This document shows positions 33,090 to 41,791 of a stretch of DNA of 64,000 nt, in pieces. Numbering within the stretch: the first letter of the stretch is position 1; every line of letters starts with the position of its first letter. A program made the translations under genes and the position numbers. The stretch comes from Stutzerimonas zhaodongensis (GTDB taxonomy: Bacteria > Pseudomonadota > Gammaproteobacteria > Pseudomonadales > Pseudomonadaceae). The stretch lies in contig NZ_RFFM01000001.1 in assembly GCF_003696365.1 (NCBI RefSeq), positions 945,852 to 1,009,851 of the forward strand. The letters are read 5' to 3'. A model generated the notes under the pieces. The model was given only the letters and a program-made list of their open reading frames with translations, did no database searches and had not been told where the DNA came from.

Positions 33090-34355
33090 ATGCCCATCTT
33101 CGCGCTGATCGATTGCAACTCGTTTTACTGCAGTTGCGAACGGATCTGCCAGCCGGAGCTCAAGCGGGTACCCGTGGTGGTGCTCTCGAACAATGACGGC
33201 TGCGTGATTGCCCGGACCAGTGAGGTAAAGCAGCTCGGCATTCCCATGGGCGCGCCTTTCTTCCAGGTCCGAGACCAGCTCGCCGCCGCCGGCGTTGTGG
33301 TGCGCTCGAGCAACTACACGCTGTATGCCGATATCAGTAACCGGGTGATGACGGTGATGGCCAGCATGCTACCGGCCATCGAGGTGTATTCGATCGACGA
33401 GGCCTGGGGTGACATGAGCGGCGTGCAGGAAGATCTGACCGAGTACGGCAAGCGCATCCGCGCGCGGCTGCTGCAATGGGTGGGCATGCCGGTTGGCGTG
33501 GGCATCAGCACCACCAAGACGCTGGCCAAGCTGGCCAACTGGGCCGCGAAGAAGTGGCCGGCCACCGGCGGCGTGGTAGACCTCACCGACCCCGCCCGGC
33601 AGGAACGTTTGCTGCGCATCGCCGCGGTGAGCGAAGTATGGGGCGTTGGCCGGCGCCTGGCGGCCCGCCTGCGACCACTGGGCATCGAAACGGCGTGGGA
33701 TCTCGCCCAGTTCGATATCGGCACCCTGCGCAAAACCTTCGGCGTCACCCTGGAGCGCACGGCGCGCGAGCTGCGAGGCATCAGCTGCATCGGCATAAAC
33801 GAGGGCCCACCACCGAAGCAGGCGATCTGCTCGAGCAAGATGTTTGGTCGCAAGCTGCGGGACCTAGGACCCATCCAGGAAGCGATGGCCACCTATGTGA
33901 CGCGCGCAGCGGAGAAGTTACGTCAGCAGCAGTCGCTCTGCGGGGCGCTGCAGGTGAGCCTGCAGACCCAGTATCACAACCCGGAACTGCCCCGGTACGC
34001 CAACGGCCTCACCTGCCCGCTCGCCACGCCCACGGACGATACTCGCGACCTGCTTGCCGTCGCCCTTCGCGGGCTGCGCCATATCTACCGTCCCGGCTAC
34101 GCCTATTCCAAGTGCGCCGTGCTGCTGATCGATCTGAGCCAGCGTGGCGAGGTGACGCCGGACCTGTTCGCGCCAGCGCCACGGCGCGGAGCGGAGCGCC
34201 TGATGAGCATCGTCGATCAGATCAACAAGCGCGAGGGCCGCGGCACGGTGCGCCTGGGTCGCGTACCCGTCGAACCGGACTGGGGCATGCGCCGCGACAT
34301 GATGAGCCGCTGCTACACCACCAATTGGGACGAGCTGATCACTGTTGGTGCCTGA
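33090..34355 (+). CDS. umuC: Y-family DNA polymerase V catalytic subunit UmuC
   Basis: 421 residues with palm metal sites in FALIDCNSFYCSCER and VYSIDEAW, steric SNNDGCVIAR fingers, the helix-hairpin-helix region around WGVGRRLAARL, and the UmuC C-terminal domain. It performs error-prone synthesis past lesions with UmuD'. It follows the umuD-like gene after two bases. The prophage may raise host mutation rate or repair its own damaged DNA on induction. Confidence 0.93.
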   Translation: MPIFALIDCNSFYCSCERICQPELKRVPVVVLSNNDGCVIARTSEVKQLGIPMGAPFFQVRDQLAAAGVVVRSSNYTLYADISNRVMTVMASMLPAIEVYSIDEAWGDMSGVQEDLTEYGKRIRARLLQWVGMPVGVGISTTKTLAKLANWAAKKWPATGGVVDLTDPARQERLLRIAAVSEVWGVGRRLAARLRPLGIETAWDLAQFDIGTLRKTFGVTLERTARELRGISCIGINEGPPPKQAICSSKMFGRKLRDLGPIQEAMATYVTRAAEKLRQQQSLCGALQVSLQTQYHNPELPRYANGLTCPLATPTDDTRDLLAVALRGLRHIYRPGYAYSKCAVLLIDLSQRGEVTPDLFAPAPRRGAERLMSIVDQINKREGRGTVRLGRVPVEPDWGMRRDMMSRCYTTNWDELITVGA

Positions 34356-34473
34356 TATTTAGTTGACCAGGGCGGTGGTGGCACGCATGGATATGCAGAA
34401 AATCGGCTGTTCTCCAAGCGATTGGGAGGCGCCACGAGGCGCCGGGCGCTTGGTAGACGTGTATGGAGTAAAC

Positions 34474-34632
34474 ATGTCGAAGAACAAAAAGCTAACTGTC
34501 CAACCATCGAACTTTGAGCCGAATATGGATCTCAGCCCAGAGACGCTGCTTAGTCTAATCATGCAGCTAAACGATACAGATCGTCGATATCTAGTTAGGC
34601 TTTTATATGCTCTGAAAAACACCGCAATCTAA
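34474..34632 (+). CDS. Small hypothetical protein behind umuC (52 aa)
   Basis: 52 residues from ATG 34474 with GGAG eight bases upstream: a basic head (SKNKKLTVQ) and a helical end (SPETLLSLIMQLNDTDRRYLVRLLYAL). An ATG at 34363 would extend the frame into sequence that looks non-coding. AT-rich, and followed by a hairpin terminator. Function unknown; it may be co-transcribed with umuDC. Confidence 0.55.
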   Translation: MSKNKKLTVQPSNFEPNMDLSPETLLSLIMQLNDTDRRYLVRLLYALKNTAI

Positions 34633-34640
34633 AGCTCCAG

Positions 34641-34658
34641 GCCCGGCATACGCCGGGC
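34641..34658. terminator. Hairpin between convergent genes
   Basis: GCCCGGC-ATAC-GCCGGGC lies between the small ORF behind umuC and the convergent membrane-protein gene; AT-rich sequence follows on both sides. Confidence 0.65.
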
Positions 34659-34664
34659 ACTCAA

Positions 34665-35225
34665 TTAACGTATGGTTAAGTGGCCGATCCAAGCAAGATA
34701 AGTAATGACGATAGCAAACGAAGCCCAAAGCTGAGGGAGGTCGTATTCGACGAATTGTCGGTTTTTGAGTGCACGGCGCCAATCAGTTAGCACCTCGCTA
34801 GGAAACATCCGCAGCCAGTTAACCTTAAGCATTCGTGCGACACTATGGCCCCTTATTAGATTAGTGAAATGTACTTCACGCCTGAACAGCATCCGTTTCA
34901 ATGACTTAGCTCCGGCCGCACGGAAATTGTCGTCAGAATCTGAGAGATAACGTTGCATTCGTTGCGTTAGATGAAGCTCAGTTTTATATCTCTTCCATGA
35001 TTCGTCGCAGTCATATATCCGTCGAAATCTTAACCACTCGTATCCCAAAACTAGCCATACGAAATATTTTATTATTTCTGGTCGGGCTAGAGCGAAAGCC
35101 ACCCCGGAAGCCTGCACGCTATTGATGCTGCCTCCCCCAAGTTCAAATGCGATGATCAAGCTAGCGACCAGCAGCAAATTACGCCTACATTTTGAAACTT
35201 CTTCATGCATAGCTAGCGCGCTCAC
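34665..35225 (-). CDS. Integral membrane cargo protein, unknown
   Basis: 186 residues with three hydrophobic helices: about 15-35 (RRNLLLVASLIIAFELGGG), about 50-65 (EIIKYFVWLVLGYEWLRFRR) and the C-terminus (WASFAIVITYLAWIGHL), with a basic cytoplasmic loop of about 80 residues. The RRNLL...GGG start is a pattern I have seen in small membrane proteins of mobile elements, with no known function. Low GC marks it as imported. ATG at 35225 or the internal ATG at 35210. Superinfection exclusion is a possible role. Confidence 0.68.
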   Translation of the reverse strand: MSALAMHEEVSKCRRNLLLVASLIIAFELGGGSINSVQASGVAFALARPEIIKYFVWLVLGYEWLRFRRIYDCDESWKRYKTELHLTQRMQRYLSDSDDNFRAAGAKSLKRMLFRREVHFTNLIRGHSVARMLKVNWLRMFPSEVLTDWRRALKNRQFVEYDLPQLWASFAIVITYLAWIGHLTIR

Positions 35226-35371
35226 TTAGCAAAAAATAATTGTAGATTGCGTCATTCCTACGACCTCGATTTTAACCTACCAAGATACAACGCGACCGAT
35301 TGAATTATTCGCATCGCAGGACGGAAGATGGGATCGTCCTACTGTTCAGTCGCTTTCATTCCCAGCCCATC

Positions 35372-35510
35372 GCGCACTGGGTGCTGCTAGTTGTAGTTGT
35401 GCCCGACAGGCGTAGCGGCCTCATGGGTGTGTCGCCCTCGGTGAGCTTGGGTTGCGTGCCGGTCCACTCGTCGCGGTAACAGGTCAGCACGCCGGTGTAG
35501 TATGCGCGCC
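35372..35510 (-). pseudogene. Relic of the gpD 3' end
   Basis: The frame reads YYTGVLTCYRDEWTGTQPKLTEGD, closely matching SYTGIIAWYRDEKTGKQHKLTEGD at the C-terminus of gpD (about 37,600). The DNA also matches (GTCGCCCTCGGTGAG and TCGTCGCGGTA blocks). Only this end is present, with no start and a diverged tail. It lies on the far side of the cargo genes from gpD and on the same strand, so it marks an old junction. Confidence 0.75.
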
Positions 35511-35536
35511 CATTTTGGATTGGCGCCCCAGCTCGC

Positions 35537-36490
35537 ATGAATCGCTTTGTTTTCGTATTGCTTGCCACATTCCACCTTGTTTCACACGCCCACGGCGATG
35601 CGCCGGCCACCTTCTTGGCTGCCAAGGTGATGGCCAAACAGCAGATATTCTTCGACCAGGCGCTCAGCGACCAAGGCGAACTCTACTGTGGTTGTAAATG
35701 GGAGTGGACCGGCAAATCGGGCGGCAGGATCGATCCGAAGTCTTGCGGCTACGAAACTCGAGCTCAAAAGACTCGCGCGGATCGGATCGAGTGGGAACAT
35801 ATCGTCCCGGCCTGGATCTTTGGTCACCAGCGCCAGTGCTGGCAGAACGGCGGGCGGAAGAACTGCGTCGCGGATGACCCTGTATTTCGGGCGATGGAAG
35901 CGGACCTGTTCAACCTGTACCCGTCCGTTGGAGAGGTGAACGGCGACCGCAGCAACTACCAATACGCAATGGTGACTGGCGTCGCCCAACAGTACGGAGC
36001 CTGCCCTACTCGCGTGGATTTCAAGAGGCGAGCCGCTGAGCCACGCAATGACGTCAAAGGCCTGGTGGCGCGCTCCACCTTTTACATGTACGACCGATAC
36101 GGGCTGTCCATGTCCAGGCAGCAACAGCAGCTGCTCATGGCCTGGGATGAGCAGTATCCAGTGTCAGTTTGGGAGAAGGAATGGAACAGGCGCACCGCCA
36201 AGGTGATGGGCCACCCGAACCCGTTCGTGACGGGCGCTCGGTCTTGGAGCCTTGGCCACAAGCCATCCCGCGAGGGAATCGTGAGCGCTGTTCCTGCCCG
36301 GGCTGCTGCGGCCCCATCGTCCAAAGCCGGCAGCGCCGGCGTGATCATCGGCAATCGAAACAGCAAGGTTTATCACCTCGCCGAGGGGTGCCCAAGCTAT
36401 GACAAAGTGGCGCCAAAGAACCAGGTGCCGTTCCGTTCAGAGACCGAAGCTGCAGCCGCTGGCTATCGAAAGGCCGGCAATTGCCATTAA
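35537..36490 (+). CDS. Endonuclease I (EndA-like) with C-terminal Ada-like Zn domain, cargo
   Basis: 317 residues. A signal peptide (FVFVLLATFHLVSHAHG) is followed by an endonuclease I domain with the His-metal core WEHIVPAWIFG, Cys pairs and the NLYPSVGEVNGDRSN block. The last 45 residues (GNRNSKVYHLAEGCPSYDKV...EAAAAGYRKAGNC) resemble the metal-binding motif of Ada. It is a secreted or periplasmic nuclease that cleaves double-stranded DNA. It is transcribed against the late genes, so it has its own promoter; it could clear incoming or released DNA. Confidence 0.85.
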   Translation: MNRFVFVLLATFHLVSHAHGDAPATFLAAKVMAKQQIFFDQALSDQGELYCGCKWEWTGKSGGRIDPKSCGYETRAQKTRADRIEWEHIVPAWIFGHQRQCWQNGGRKNCVADDPVFRAMEADLFNLYPSVGEVNGDRSNYQYAMVTGVAQQYGACPTRVDFKRRAAEPRNDVKGLVARSTFYMYDRYGLSMSRQQQQLLMAWDEQYPVSVWEKEWNRRTAKVMGHPNPFVTGARSWSLGHKPSREGIVSAVPARAAAAPSSKAGSAGVIIGNRNSKVYHLAEGCPSYDKVAPKNQVPFRSETEAAAAGYRKAGNCH

Positions 36491-36533
36491 GGGAATTCGG
36501 CACCCGCTGCCGAAGCGCTCACGTCCACATCAG

Positions 36534-36731
36534 CTACATGCACATCGGGGCATGGTCCCCGTCCCACTCGTCGTCGATCAGTTCCCAGGCCGAGCGCTGC
36601 GGCTCTTCCTGCTGCGGCTCCGGCTCGGTCAGGCGCTCCGTAAATGTTTCCATTCCCGGTCTAATGCGCGCATGGCAGTCGTAAGCGACGCCCTGGAGCG
36701 ATGCACGTATACCTTGCGTGCGTCGAGGCAA
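36534..36731 (-). CDS. Small acidic hypothetical protein
   Basis: Up to 65 residues; the end (METFTERLTEPEPQQEEPQ...WELIDDEWDGDHAPMCM) is acidic and protein-like, so the real start may be the ATG at 36653. It follows the DUF4145 gene by five bases on the same strand. Function unknown; the coding status is uncertain. Confidence 0.42.
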   Translation of the reverse strand: MPRRTQGIRASLQGVAYDCHARIRPGMETFTERLTEPEPQQEEPQRSAWELIDDEWDGDHAPMCM

Positions 36732-36736
36732 CGCCT

Positions 36737-37474
36737 CTATTTTCCGTAACGACTTTTCATCTTGTCAGCCAACGCAGCGACCCTTGCCGATCGCTCGTCA
36801 ATCACTTCCGCCAGCACGTGTTCTAAAATCTCAAAAGCATCTAGCAGATGCCCACGATGAGCTATTCCTTCGTGAGCGGCCGTGTTGCCCAGCCATTTCA
36901 GCGCCATTAGCTGATTCCCGATCTCAGCATTCTGCTTAGAAAACTCTTCAATTCGAGCATGTAACTTTAGCTGCGAAGTTCTCCCATTCACTGATTTTTC
37001 TTGCGCTATACCTAGATGATCCATCATCAGCTCTAACACTATTCGCAATCGGCCAGCACAAGCTCCTCGATCAGCAAAGAACAAAGCAAATGCAGCGTTC
37101 AGCTCGTGCTTAATTGGATGAGGGCATTTAGTGGGGATTTCGATGATGCGCGGCATTGGTGAACAAAACTGAGGATGGAACACCTCCACCAGTTCTGCTC
37201 CATCCTCATCGTAAACCATGTCAACACCACCAACTCCAGCCACCGCAAATGTTTGACTGCATGGCGTATGCGTGCACTTCCCCCAAGCGGTAAACGTGTA
37301 GGAGATCCAGTCCGGGTCCCAGCCATCGTCACCATGCATAGCCTTGGACTCAGCCGTTTCTTCGTAACGGTGCGAGTCCTCCTCCATGATTACGTGGCCC
37401 TTCAAACAACCTGGGCATTTCCAAGCTGGTAAGCGCGAGGTTGTAACTTGTTCAGTCCATACAGATCGATCCAT
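36737..37474 (-). CDS. DUF4145 protein with N-terminal zinc ribbon, cargo
   Basis: 245 residues. Cys-20/23 (WKCPGC) and Cys-67/72 (GKCTHTPC) form a treble zinc ribbon. The C-terminal half has the DUF4145 pattern: helices ending MALKWLGNTAAHEGIAHRGHLLDAFEILEHVL. DUF4145 is found alone or fused to nucleases in restriction and other defence contexts; its activity is not known. It is AT-richer than the adjacent late genes and lies just beyond gpD, in the cargo block bounded by the gpD relic. Confidence 0.75.
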   Translation of the reverse strand: MDRSVWTEQVTTSRLPAWKCPGCLKGHVIMEEDSHRYEETAESKAMHGDDGWDPDWISYTFTAWGKCTHTPCSQTFAVAGVGGVDMVYDEDGAELVEVFHPQFCSPMPRIIEIPTKCPHPIKHELNAAFALFFADRGACAGRLRIVLELMMDHLGIAQEKSVNGRTSQLKLHARIEEFSKQNAEIGNQLMALKWLGNTAAHEGIAHRGHLLDAFEILEHVLAEVIDERSARVAALADKMKSRYGK

Positions 37475-37508
37475 GTGCCCTCCTGAAAACCTCTATTGCG
37501 AAAGCGGG

Positions 37509-38768
37509 TCACGAGCCCCCTTCAAGTCGTTCGTATTCTCGCTGAAGTGCGCGTCTGGCGCTCGCCTCGCTTTGATAGAGATGCGTCAGCCGCTTGGGTA
37601 CAGTCTGGTCGCCCTCGGTGAGTTTGTGCTGCTTGCCGGTCTTCTCGTCGCGGTACCAGGCAATGATGCCGGTATAGCTGCCATCCTCGGCCAGCTCGGC
37701 GACGTCGTCAGAGTCCGGCAGCTTTGATTCGAGCTCGAGGCTGGTGGTGTAGGCGTCCGGTGTGAAGCTGTGGCGCACGTTGGCGCCGAGCCAGACGATG
37801 GCGGCGATCTCAGCCTTGATGCCGGTGAGGCTGTAGGTCAGTTCGGGGATCAGATCAGGCCGGCCCTTCGCTAGGGTGTAGCTGAGCGTGGCGGTACCGC
37901 GTTGCAGGCGGCTCCACTCGGCGCGGGCGGCGCGCAGGGCCGCTTCCTGGTCGGTGTAGGTGTGGCGCAGGTCCTTGAGGTTGTCGCCGCCGCCGGCGAT
38001 CGCCTCCTTCTTCTCGGCGCTGTTCACTTCGTAGTAGTAGGCCCGCGCGCCTGAATAGCTGTTGCGATCGGCCTGCAGGTAGCGGTGGCCATCGCCATCG
38101 GCGCGGGTGAGCGTGATATGCGGCAGCGGCGCGCCGCTGGCGGTGAGGCTTTTGCCGGCGGGCATGAACAGCAGCCGGCCGGCCTTGATCGCGGCGATGG
38201 CGTCGAACTGCTCGCCCAGGCGCGTGAGCAGGTTGGCGTCGGATTCGTTGGCCTGGTCGACCTGGGCGAGCTTGAGCGCGGACAGCGCCGCGCTGATCAC
38301 CGGTGACAGGCCATAAGCCGCCGCGACGGTCTGCACGATGGTGCCCAGCGTCTGGCCGGTCCAGCTGCGCTCCTTCTTTGCGGTCAGCCCCTGGCGCATA
38401 TCAGCACTACGGGCGCGGATGCTGAGCACGTCCGGCGCGCCGCTGTGCTCGGTCTCGTCCACGGTATAGCTGCCCTTGCTCACCAGCCCGGTGTCACTCC
38501 AGCCGAGCCAAAGGCTGACGGTGGCGCCACGGGGCGGGATGGCCAGCAGGCCGTCATGGTCGCTGAGGCTGATGGTCAGCTGATCCGCCTCGATGCCGCG
38601 GTTGTCGGTGAGCTCGATGCTGATCAGGCGCTGCTCGATCGCGCTGGTGATGTCTTGCCCGTTCACATCCACGCGGCAAATCGGCTGCGGGTAGGCGGTG
38701 GCCTCGCGGTAGCTGTCCGCCGCCTGTTTGGCGTAGCCCTTGGCCTGCCTGATGAGCGTATCGATCAC
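37509..38768 (-). CDS. D: Late control protein gpD (tail spike hub)
   Basis: 419 residues, the P2 gpD family (phage late control D): N-terminal RVDVNGQDITSAIEQRLISIELTDNRG, SLSDHDGLLAIPPRGATVSLWLGW, and a C-terminus with the YRDEKTGKQHKLTEGD block. gpD forms the baseplate hub under the spike. Last gene of the F operon, overlapping gpU by four bases. Its final part is duplicated as a relic at about 35.4 kb. Confidence 0.92.
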   Translation of the reverse strand: MIDTLIRQAKGYAKQAADSYREATAYPQPICRVDVNGQDITSAIEQRLISIELTDNRGIEADQLTISLSDHDGLLAIPPRGATVSLWLGWSDTGLVSKGSYTVDETEHSGAPDVLSIRARSADMRQGLTAKKERSWTGQTLGTIVQTVAAAYGLSPVISAALSALKLAQVDQANESDANLLTRLGEQFDAIAAIKAGRLLFMPAGKSLTASGAPLPHITLTRADGDGHRYLQADRNSYSGARAYYYEVNSAEKKEAIAGGGDNLKDLRHTYTDQEAALRAARAEWSRLQRGTATLSYTLAKGRPDLIPELTYSLTGIKAEIAAIVWLGANVRHSFTPDAYTTSLELESKLPDSDDVAELAEDGSYTGIIAWYRDEKTGKQHKLTEGDQTVPKRLTHLYQSEASARRALQREYERLEGGS

Positions 38769-39205
38769 AGCAGCCCCCGCAGGATGTTGCCGGCGCCGCT
38801 GATCGCACTGCCGAGTAGATCCACCCGCCCGTCATCGATGCGCTTGAGCAGCAGTGTGAACTCAATGCGGCGTGCCTGCCCGTCACGGAAGAACAGCGTC
38901 CGCGTCTCGCTCAGGCTCTCGATGATCCAGGTGCCGTAGACCTTTCCCGTTCCTTCCACCAACGGCCAGGCTTTGCCCGTGTCGGCCATGTAGCGCAGCG
39001 TGTCGAGGCTGAGCTGGGTACCGGCCAGGGCCGGCAGCAGCACGCCCGGCAGAGTGATGCTGTCATCGCCGCGGCCCATGTATTGGCGGGCCGGGTTGGT
39101 GCCGATGCGGCTTGTGGATCCATGGCGCCATTCGGTCTGGCGCTGGAATTCCTGGTAGGCCAGGGTCTCCAGGCTGAATACGAACATGCCGAGAGCCATC
39201 ATCAT
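38765..39205 (-). CDS. U: Tail terminator-like protein gpU
   Basis: 146 residues with the gpU pattern MFVFSLETLAYQEFQRQTEWRH, then QYMGRGDDSITLPGVLLPAL. In P2, gpU works in tail completion next to gpX. It lies between T and D as in P2 and is coupled to D by a 4-base overlap. Confidence 0.92.
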   Translation of the reverse strand: MMMALGMFVFSLETLAYQEFQRQTEWRHGSTSRIGTNPARQYMGRGDDSITLPGVLLPALAGTQLSLDTLRYMADTGKAWPLVEGTGKVYGTWIIESLSETRTLFFRDGQARRIEFTLLLKRIDDGRVDLLGSAISGAGNILRGLL

Positions 39206-39211
39206 GGCGGT

Positions 39212-41791
39212 TTACTCCTGGTCGAAAAGGGACGAGCGCGCGCGGGCGCCTTTGGCTTGCTCGCGGCGATCCAGTTCGGCCGCCACGGCGCGGGCAATCG
39301 CGTTGGCGTCCTGCCCTGGTGCAGCGTGGATGTGGATCTCGTAGGTGTTGCTGGCAGCCACGGGCGCTGCTGCAGCGGCACGCGCCGCCAATGGCGGCCG
39401 GCTGTCGATGGCTGCCATATCTGCACTAGCGAGGGCTGGCGTTCCGGCGCCGATACCGATCGCAACGGCGCCCGCCTGGGTGAGTCGCTTGGCGGTACCA
39501 GCCAACTGCTTGAGCGGGCCATCTTCGCCACCGGCTAGGCCTTGCGCGAGGCCAGCCATGGTGAAGCCGCCGAGCTCGGCAAACACGCGCGACGGCGAGT
39601 GGATGCCGAGCTTCTCCTTGAACCAGCCGATGCTGCTGTCCGCTGCACCAACCACGGCACCCTTCACTGCGCCCGCCGCACTCTTGATGCCGTTGGCCAA
39701 GCCCTGCATGAGCATGCCGCCGAAGTCGGTGAACTTAGCCGGCAGATCCACGCCCAGGTAGCTCAGCGCACCCGCAAAGGCGCGATACAGCAGGCCCGCC
39801 GGGCTGAAGTTGAGGATGGTGGCGGCAATGCCGCCCGGCCCGCCGGAGAAGCCCGCTTTGATCTCAGCCCACAGCCCCAGGAAGTACGGCCCGACCTTGT
39901 CCCAGTTGCGGTAGATGAGGTACGCGCCGCCAGCGATCGCGGTGATCGCCAGGCCGATGGGGTTCATCATCAGCGCGCGCCCAATGAACAGAATGCCCTT
40001 GCCCACCAGTGGCAGCGCCGTTTTGCCCAGGTTGAGCAGCGTTTTAGCCAACCCACCGCCCTGAATGCCGAACAGCATCATGCCGTAGCGGACCATGGCG
40101 AACGGGCCGAGGATGCTGGCCATCGCCAGGGTGAGCCCGCCCATGCCGGCCATGAGAATGGCCACACCGGCAGCGGTCTTGACGATGTTGGCGGCGAGCT
40201 TGGGGTTCTCGGCGATCCAGCCCTTCACGCCGCCGATAATGCCGGTGAGCGTTTGGGTGATCTCGCGCATGGGGCCGTTTTGCTGTTCCTGGAGCTGAAT
40301 TCCGAGGTCCTCCCAGGCGCTGCCGAGCCCGCTGAGGTCGCCCTTGAGGTTGTCGGCCATGGTCCGCGCCGTTGTGCTGGCCTCGCCCTCGGTCTTCTTG
40401 AGCGTGCTGACGAACTCCTGCAGCGCGCCGGTACCGGCTTGCTTGACCAGCACTTGCATGCCGGCAACTGCCTCCTCGCCGGCGATGTGCTTGAGCAGCC
40501 CGGCCCGCTCGGCGTCGCCCATGTTCTTGGTTTTCTCGTAGATCTCCTGCAGCACGGTGGGCATATCGCGCAGGTTGCCCTGGGCATCCTTCGCACTGAT
40601 GCCGAGCGTGTTCAACGCTTTGGCCGCTGCGGCTGGTGGTGCGCTCAGGCGGTTGAGGATCGCCCGCAGCGCGGTACCGCCCATGCTGCCCTGAATACCC
40701 GCATCGCCCAGCTTGCCGGCCATGGCCGCGACGGTCTCGATGTCCTGCCCAACGCTTGCGGCAACCGGCCCGGCGTACTTCATCGTCTCGCCAAGCATCT
40801 GCAGGTTGGTGTTGGAGCGCGTGAAGGTTCCGACCAGGACGTCACCGAGCCGGCCGGTTTCGCTGGCCTGCAGGTTGAATCCTGTGAGGATGTTCGAGGC
40901 GATGTCCGCCGTTTCAGCCAGCTCACTGTCGCCTGCTTTGGCCAGATCGAGCATGCCAGGCATTGCGGCCTGAATTGCCTTCGGGTCGAAGCCTGCCATT
41001 GCCAGATAACCCTGGGCGTCGGCGGCTTGGCCAGCGGTGAATTGGGTGCTGCTTCCCAAGTCCCGGGCCTGTTGGCGCAGCGCTTCGAGCTCGGGGCTGT
41101 TCTGGTCCAGCCGCGCCAAGGCCTGCACCTTGCTCATGCTGGTATCGAACTCCAGCCCCGGCGCCAACATGCGCGCCCCGGCGTAAAGCATGCCCCCGCC
41201 ACTTGCCAGCCCGCCGGCGCCGGTCGCAGCCATGCTGCCAGCGAGCTGTTGGGTCCGTTCGTATTGCGCCTTAGCCTGACCGAGGCGCTTTTGCTGTGAG
41301 GTGAGCCGCTTGAGACGCTGCTCCTGCTGGCCCAGTGTCTGGTTGGTGCGATCGACGCGCTGCCGGAGCTCACGCTCATGGTCGGCCAGGTTACGGGTGC
41401 TGATGCCCGCCTCGCCCAGCTTGCCGCGCAGGCCCTGGAGTTCGCGCTGCTGTTCGCTGTGTTTCTGCTTGAGGGCGTGGCCCTCGCGCACAGCGCTTTG
41501 GAATTCTCGGGTCAGCGCCCGCGTGGGCGTTGTCGTGTTGGTCATCTCGCGCGAGAGCTGCTTGATCTTCTCGCGGTTGGCCTGCAGCGCAGCGCCGGAT
41601 TGCTCCGACGCGCCCTTGAGGTTGCGGAATGAACTGACGTCTTTCTGTAGGGCCTGCAGGCCCTTGAGTTCGCCGCGGGTGTCCTTGAGGGCACGCCCCA
41701 GGCTGGTGGCGCCGCTGGCGATGGTGCGCAGCGGGCGCGTGGCGTTGTCCAGCGCCTGCAGGTTGACCTTGAGGTTTAGATCACGCGCCAT
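39212..41791 (-). CDS. T: Tail tape measure protein gpT
   Basis: 859 residues: a long coiled-coil N-terminus (about 30-190, with QLSREMTNTTTP and repeated Gln/Arg-rich heptads), a conserved TP901-type core (ARDLGSSTQFTAGQAADAQGYLAMAGFDP and SNTNLQMLGETMKYAGPVAASVG), hydrophobic helices near 540-620 and a Gly/Ala-rich C-terminus. It sets the tail length and enters the membrane on infection. The 3' coding end of E' overlaps its start. Confidence 0.92.
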   Translation of the reverse strand: MARDLNLKVNLQALDNATRPLRTIASGATSLGRALKDTRGELKGLQALQKDVSSFRNLKGASEQSGAALQANREKIKQLSREMTNTTTPTRALTREFQSAVREGHALKQKHSEQQRELQGLRGKLGEAGISTRNLADHERELRQRVDRTNQTLGQQEQRLKRLTSQQKRLGQAKAQYERTQQLAGSMAATGAGGLASGGGMLYAGARMLAPGLEFDTSMSKVQALARLDQNSPELEALRQQARDLGSSTQFTAGQAADAQGYLAMAGFDPKAIQAAMPGMLDLAKAGDSELAETADIASNILTGFNLQASETGRLGDVLVGTFTRSNTNLQMLGETMKYAGPVAASVGQDIETVAAMAGKLGDAGIQGSMGGTALRAILNRLSAPPAAAAKALNTLGISAKDAQGNLRDMPTVLQEIYEKTKNMGDAERAGLLKHIAGEEAVAGMQVLVKQAGTGALQEFVSTLKKTEGEASTTARTMADNLKGDLSGLGSAWEDLGIQLQEQQNGPMREITQTLTGIIGGVKGWIAENPKLAANIVKTAAGVAILMAGMGGLTLAMASILGPFAMVRYGMMLFGIQGGGLAKTLLNLGKTALPLVGKGILFIGRALMMNPIGLAITAIAGGAYLIYRNWDKVGPYFLGLWAEIKAGFSGGPGGIAATILNFSPAGLLYRAFAGALSYLGVDLPAKFTDFGGMLMQGLANGIKSAAGAVKGAVVGAADSSIGWFKEKLGIHSPSRVFAELGGFTMAGLAQGLAGGEDGPLKQLAGTAKRLTQAGAVAIGIGAGTPALASADMAAIDSRPPLAARAAAAAPVAASNTYEIHIHAAPGQDANAIARAVAAELDRREQAKGARARSSLFDQE

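Noticed and set aside
34665-35225. A retron or abortive-infection reverse transcriptase region
   Set aside because: No reverse transcriptase motif is found in any frame of the cargo block; the gene is a three-helix membrane protein.
39542-41299. 585-residue open frame opposite the tape measure gene
   Set aside because: Antisense shadow; composition rich in His/Arg/Gln with no recognisable domain.
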